The position numbers and the translations under genes were made by a program. Positions 8,001 to 10,410 of a stretch of DNA of 10,410 bases are shown here, one piece after another. This DNA is from Thalassiosira profunda. Lineage: Eukaryota; Bacillariophyta; Thalassiosirophyceae; Thalassiosirales; Thalassiosiraceae. The notes under the pieces are model-generated. The model saw only the letters and a program-made list of their open reading frames with translations, had not been told where the DNA came from and ran no database searches. The stretch spans positions 1 through 10,410 of the forward strand of contig JALLAP010000769.1 in NCBI GenBank assembly GCA_036939355.1, written 5' to 3'. How positions within the stretch are numbered: position 1 is the first letter of the stretch; each line of letters starts with the position of its first letter.

Positions 8001-10410
8001 CGGCAAGAAGGGCCGGGAGCGGGCGGCTCGATTGGCCGCCCAATGCTCCGCCGGTGCGGGGTTGACGCAGCGCGAGCTGGACCGGATCGCGGCCGCGGCC
8101 CGGGGCCGCCTCGAGGGGGCGGCAGTACAATGCGCGTCCCAGCTCGCGGAGGCGCGGAAACAGCGGGGCCCGGGCGGCGACGCCCCGCGGTACCGAAGCG
8201 TGTGCGCGGCGGCGAATCCCGCGGAGGAGGGGCTCGGATCGGCGAGGCTGTCGGAGGCCTCGCCGCGCGCGGAGCGGGAGCGGGAGCGCGAGGAGACGGG
8301 CACGCTGGACACGCTGGAGACGGACGATTACGACCTGCGGCCCGCGGGGTACGTCCCCCGCGAGGGGACGCCGACGGGCGCGCCCAAGGGTTCCCCTCTC
8401 GCGCACGCCACGGAAGGGGAGAACGACGCCGCGCTGCTCTCGCACTACCGCGAGCGTCGCGCCGCGCGCCCATCTCCAAAGGCCCTCGCGGACGACCTGA
8501 CCGCCGGCCCCTCCCGCCTGTCGTTGCACAATAACGACGCGGCCGACGACGACCGCAGCGAACTGAGCGCCAACGCCCGGCTCATCTTCGAGGCGGCCCT
8601 GCCGCGCGGTGCGGCGGACGGGCGCGGGCGCCCTCGCTCCATAGTGGCCCGTTCCCCTTCCAAACTCTCGTCCGCGGCAGAGTCCAACGGCGCGACCGTT
8701 CCCCCCGACTATGCGAGGTGGTTCGAGCTCCCGTCGCCGGGGACATCGTGCCTCCCCCTCCTCCCGCTGGTCGACGCCAAGATGCGGAACGCCCTCGGCG
8801 TCTGCGACGCCGAGGACGTCCCGTCGCGCGTTGTGGCCGACGACGCGGCGGCCTTGGCGTTTAGGGACTTTTGCCGCGCGGTCCCCTGTGCGGCGGAACA
8901 TATGGCGGGGGAGGGGATAGAGGGGACGACCGGGGTAGGGTTGGGGGAGGGCGTCCGCGTGGGGCCCCTCGTCGCCGAGGGGGACGGAGCGGTGCGCTTT
9001 GCGGACGGCGCCGCGACCCTCCCGGACATCTCCGCCGCGGCGGTGGTGGCCCTATCGCGTCGGCGGTTCGAGGACGCCGCCGAGATCTACGATACGCTGC
9101 GGCGCGCGTGCCAGGCGTCGTCGGGATCGAAGCTGGGTATCGTGGGGCGGCTCCTCGCGTCGACGCTGCACAACCTGGGCGTGCTGCACTTGTGGAATCA
9201 AGAGTACGACCGGGCGCTGCCGTGCTGCCGGGAGGCGCTGCGCGTCCAGGCCGACCTCGGGGGGGACGACGCCGGCTCCGTCCGTTTGTGGGCCAACCTC
9301 GGCCTCGCCAACTACGCCTTGGGGTCGTTTGCGTCGGCGCTCGCGGCCTTTCGCAAGGCGGCGCAGCTGTCGTCGCAATATAGTCCGAACGACGGGGCGC
9401 TGGCCGGGAGGCTCGCGAACAATCAGGCCGTGGTCAACTTCGAGGTTGGAAAGCTGCCCCTCGTCCAGTCGCAGTTCCGGCGGTCGTTGCAACTGCAGAG
9501 AGGGACGTCTTCGTCGTCGCCCGACGTGGATTCCGGGGAGGCAGCAGGGGAGGATCTCTTTTCGATCTCGATCACCATCTTCAACGTGGGCGCGGTCTGC
9601 GCGCGGCAGGCCCAGCACGCGTCGGCCGCGTCGCACCTCCAGGCGTGCCTGGCCATCCAGCGGGCCCTGTTGGGGGGCGACGATCCGGTCGTGCGGAGCA
9701 CCGCGCACTATCTCGATTCGGCGAGGGAGAGGGCCCCGGCCAAGTCGCCCGTCCCGGGCAACCGGCTCGGGGCGAAACTCAATAGCGAGCAGTCTCCACC
9801 TCGAGCAGTGATGCCTGCTCAACCGACAGCGCACGCCCGTGGCAGTAATCCCTGCAGTGCACCTACAGAGCAAGGCACCTCGACCGCCGATAGTCAGGTC
9901 ACTGCCCCCTCAGGGCGGCGGCCGATTTCGCACTCGAAAGGAGCCCAAGAGAGCAGCCAGTCTCAAAGGCAGCAAGTGGCGTCGCGCATCCTGAAAGGGG
10001 CACAAAGTGGTCCGGCAGGGCCGGGGCAGACGTCTCAGCCGATGCTCGCCCTTGGAAGCTTGCGCGCCGAGGCCACGGCCGCCCAGCGAGTGCAGCAATC
10101 GCTGGAGGGCTGCGCCGACAGCCTCGCGCTGCAGGGCGTCGGCAAGGGCCGCAACGTGAGCCTGCTGTGCCAAAGGCCCGCCCCCGTCCCCACAAAACAA
10201 ACCATTTCGCAGAGCGTCCTCAACTTTGGACTGCAGACGATGAAGAAGCGCGAGGGCGAGGCCGAGCTGCAGCGCCATCTGGAGCGGTACGGCCCCCGGC
10301 ATCCCCTCGTGGGCGAGAGCCACCGCCGCCTGGGGATGTTTCACCTGCACGCCCGAAACTACCCCGAGGCCGTGGCGCACTTGCGGAGCGCGTGTCGCAT
10401 CCTGGGCCAC
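5077..10410 (+). CDS. Very large protein with long disordered N-terminal region and kinesin-light-chain-type TPR repeats (3' end beyond window)
   Basis: Seen: one frame is open from ATG at 5077 to the window edge, 1,778 codons with no stop and no intron needed. The frame's previous stop is TAA at 4984-4986, and 5077 is the first ATG after it. Residues 1-815 are mostly Arg/Pro/Ser/Gln-rich and disordered, with a Lys/Gln helix near 337-363, RPKSA motifs at 415 and 444, a 22-residue repeat at 573-608 and five Gln at 798-802. A short coiled coil lies at 818-841 and acidic GETHD-type repeats at 890-927. Helical segments lie near 947-1029 and 1204-1268. TPR-like repeats fall near 1320-1346, 1360-1391, 1402-1433, 1442-1474 and 1497-1533. 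A polar linker follows, and a second TPR block begins near 1722 with RYGPRHPLVGESHRRLG. TPRs bind peptides, so a scaffold or cargo-adaptor role is inferred. No enzyme domain or signal peptide was seen. Confidence 0.85.
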   Translation, partial: MKSLRRFRLRGGGAGDDAEHDAPARNVGAAGPLSAPFDEAEAANRGELRFKHVLMNLGEGSQNRDGHNNARRNSASEAARQHSHNNHRGGSERARRAKSPLLDTVRVSVVAPPSKSAPPSSPSSPTSLRRRGRARRKWDGPSRDSHQGLQQLQVQRRGWSSTTADTSDASSPRQRADARGEKNLEVVPPSSLTRHLAAACDVMKEVNDGMMCHPNDVSGMTADTSFDDSRDGQREVATPRRHGGRPEDSNVIAPGNAAVNAPTGRLEKARAHPPIRHTGLPPEYDGDYDSALGWEAGQEVKLGGGGARREGVPRHDHDYRPLPPQRRSGKGMKPAKSQKKEQLKVQEEKQAKQKMQKEQQKAQTATGDRSQSVPKTRVRSPPPAVTPSPPVAKSRALPETKEQKRTEQKVQGKQRPKSATRQPPGQPPKQHPQPSQKQPPERPRPKSAPPRRPNTAVDAPASTTPSAAPTAKMANSSSKLLGRLLRRHRKPAMEPEEEGPGKARGKEEGDAEDPVRVSVIYNSARSGPAPPTVPTEPPKVRRIKEEPKEGAMARQSKPGGQLEGQPGGRRPDPPAAYRHMQSTVEQPTAKGKKTPPAAHRHRPSTVDPTAPSSTAQRPNPQRAPPQPKPRPAPPPPSKVKSHRRPRSDRHETPPDEWTTPLPFKKVHSTPSNFSSFFTRQSSRSSQFWEGVEEFPDPNRLFDNVIEEGGGENVEMTREGAAEYFRRHAVDVQKEKLGEGPRRGRTRRPRGSPRASPVPPPSEVSNAFSLQLPLPRDGAFDDSDISALRMHDSATVYFQQQQQGGREAGREADAPESEYWKRKYDLLREEMEGATEAAERHQRSTAAAEYEELQPVALDEMVNRRAEDRRTPLSTDARGPPTAGPAGASVQETHDEPTCDETLGSLGETHDGTLRTDDHSIGETYDETVGTDGDGTRTEWGRRCASPLDALHELWDGVVDLDRSEFDPPRCSDYHGGKKGRERAARLAAQCSAGAGLTQRELDRIAAAARGRLEGAAVQCASQLAEARKQRGPGGDAPRYRSVCAAANPAEEGLGSARLSEASPRAEREREREETGTLDTLETDDYDLRPAGYVPREGTPTGAPKGSPLAHATEGENDAALLSHYRERRAARPSPKALADDLTAGPSRLSLHNNDAADDDRSELSANARLIFEAALPRGAADGRGRPRSIVARSPSKLSSAAESNGATVPPDYARWFELPSPGTSCLPLLPLVDAKMRNALGVCDAEDVPSRVVADDAAALAFRDFCRAVPCAAEHMAGEGIEGTTGVGLGEGVRVGPLVAEGDGAVRFADGAATLPDISAAAVVALSRRRFEDAAEIYDTLRRACQASSGSKLGIVGRLLASTLHNLGVLHLWNQEYDRALPCCREALRVQADLGGDDAGSVRLWANLGLANYALGSFASALAAFRKAAQLSSQYSPNDGALAGRLANNQAVVNFEVGKLPLVQSQFRRSLQLQRGTSSSSPDVDSGEAAGEDLFSISITIFNVGAVCARQAQHASAASHLQACLAIQRALLGGDDPVVRSTAHYLDSARERAPAKSPVPGNRLGAKLNSEQSPPRAVMPAQPTAHARGSNPCSAPTEQGTSTADSQVTAPSGRRPISHSKGAQESSQSQRQQVASRILKGAQSGPAGPGQTSQPMLALGSLRAEATAAQRVQQSLEGCADSLALQGVGKGRNVSLLCQRPAPVPTKQTISQSVLNFGLQTMKKREGEAELQRHLERYGPRHPLVGESHRRLGMFHLHARNYPEAVAHLRSACRILGH
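6793..6900 (+). repeat. Two-copy 22-residue repeat in the disordered region
   Basis: PPAAYRHMQSTVEQ (from 6793) and PPAAHRHRPSTVDP (from 6859) are separated by exactly 66 nt. Matched Pro, Ala, Arg-His, Ser-Thr-Val and acidic positions indicate an in-frame duplication within the coding sequence. Confidence 0.65.
7468..7482 (+). repeat. Short CAG repeat encoding five Gln
   Basis: Five consecutive CAG codons are followed by GGREAGREAD, itself a small repeat. It is a candidate length-variable microsatellite in the coding sequence. Confidence 0.85.
7744..7857 (+). repeat. Three-copy acidic repeat (Q/G)-E-T-(H/Y)-D
   Basis: QETHDE (7744), GETHDG (7792) and GETYDE (7837) recur at 48- and 45-nt offsets. 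Each is followed by a Thr/Asp-rich stretch such as TLRTDD or TVGTDG. The segment is strongly acidic against the Arg-rich background of the protein. Confidence 0.7.
9034..9675 (+). other. TPR domain, first block (five repeats)
   Basis: Helix-pair repeats carry the TPR pattern of Leu-Gly, a small or aromatic residue, then Ala and a final hydrophobic. Clear examples are TLHNLGVLHLWNQEYDRAL, then ANLGLANYALGSFASAL, then the FNVGAVCARQAQHASAASH repeat. The first (RRRFEDAAEIYDTL) and fourth are more degenerate. The spacing of about 40 residues and the closing ALLGGDDPVVRSTAHYL are typical of the kinesin-light-chain/TPR_12 class. Confidence 0.8.

Noticed and set aside
7187..8479. 430-codon minus-strand frame, also antisense to the TPR gene
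   Set aside because: Its Arg/Pro/Ala-only composition and overlap with both the TPR gene and the other antisense frame mark it as a composition artefact.
6328..8901. 857-codon ATG-started open frame on the minus strand, antisense to the TPR gene
   Set aside because: It is extremely Arg/Pro/Leu-rich with no domain, and lies fully inside a GC-rich coding region where stop codons are rare in every frame. The plus-strand frame is longer, has clear TPR repeats and continues to the edge.
1..10410. tRNA, rRNA, transposon, CRISPR or phage features
   Set aside because: No cloverleaf, rRNA core, transposase or integrase motif, terminal inverted repeats or regularly spaced repeat array could be seen on either strand.

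Overview
The window is eukaryotic nuclear-type DNA. It holds two long protein-coding genes that diverge from a shared spacer at about 4441-5076. The left gene has short introns (82-134 nt) with strong GTGAGT donors and AG acceptors, and both proteins carry very long low-complexity segments. Compact introns together with GC-rich, repeat-rich TPR proteins fit a unicellular alga such as a diatom or another stramenopile. This is an inference from style only, since no marker gene is present. I see no bacterial operon structure, mobile element, CRISPR array or RNA gene.

Layout. Positions 1-566 carry no gene I can support: there is a 20-bp direct repeat at the extreme left and a G-rich stretch near 240-306, and it probably includes the 3' flank of the minus-strand gene. 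Positions 567-4440 hold a minus-strand gene modelled as five exons (4440-4438, 4303-4022, 3939-3769, 3671-3294, 3194-567). It encodes about 1,153 residues: a disordered Ala/Gly/Pro/Asp head, a coiled coil, two helical regions separated by polar linkers, and a C-terminal HEAT-like region. All four introns are phase 0 and begin GTGAGT. In this model the first intron starts directly after the ATG. Exons 2 and 3, with their flanking intron sequence, are a tandem duplication.

Positions 4441-5076 are the divergent spacer, with AT-rich TATA-like elements facing each way, a pair of related 18-bp elements and a tiny upstream ORF. From 5077 to the right edge a single plus-strand frame stays open for 1,778 codons. 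It encodes a protein with roughly 1,300 residues of mostly disordered, repeat-rich sequence followed by five kinesin-light-chain-type TPR repeats, a polar linker and the start of a second TPR block that runs off the window.

Both products look like scaffold or adaptor proteins (coiled coil plus HEAT-like; disordered tail plus TPR). Nothing in the sequence shows that they work together beyond the shared divergent promoter region. No catalytic domain was recognised in either. The most notable observations are the start codon placed at an exon end, the exon-intron tandem duplication with an intronic palindrome, and the size and internal repeats of the uninterrupted TPR gene.
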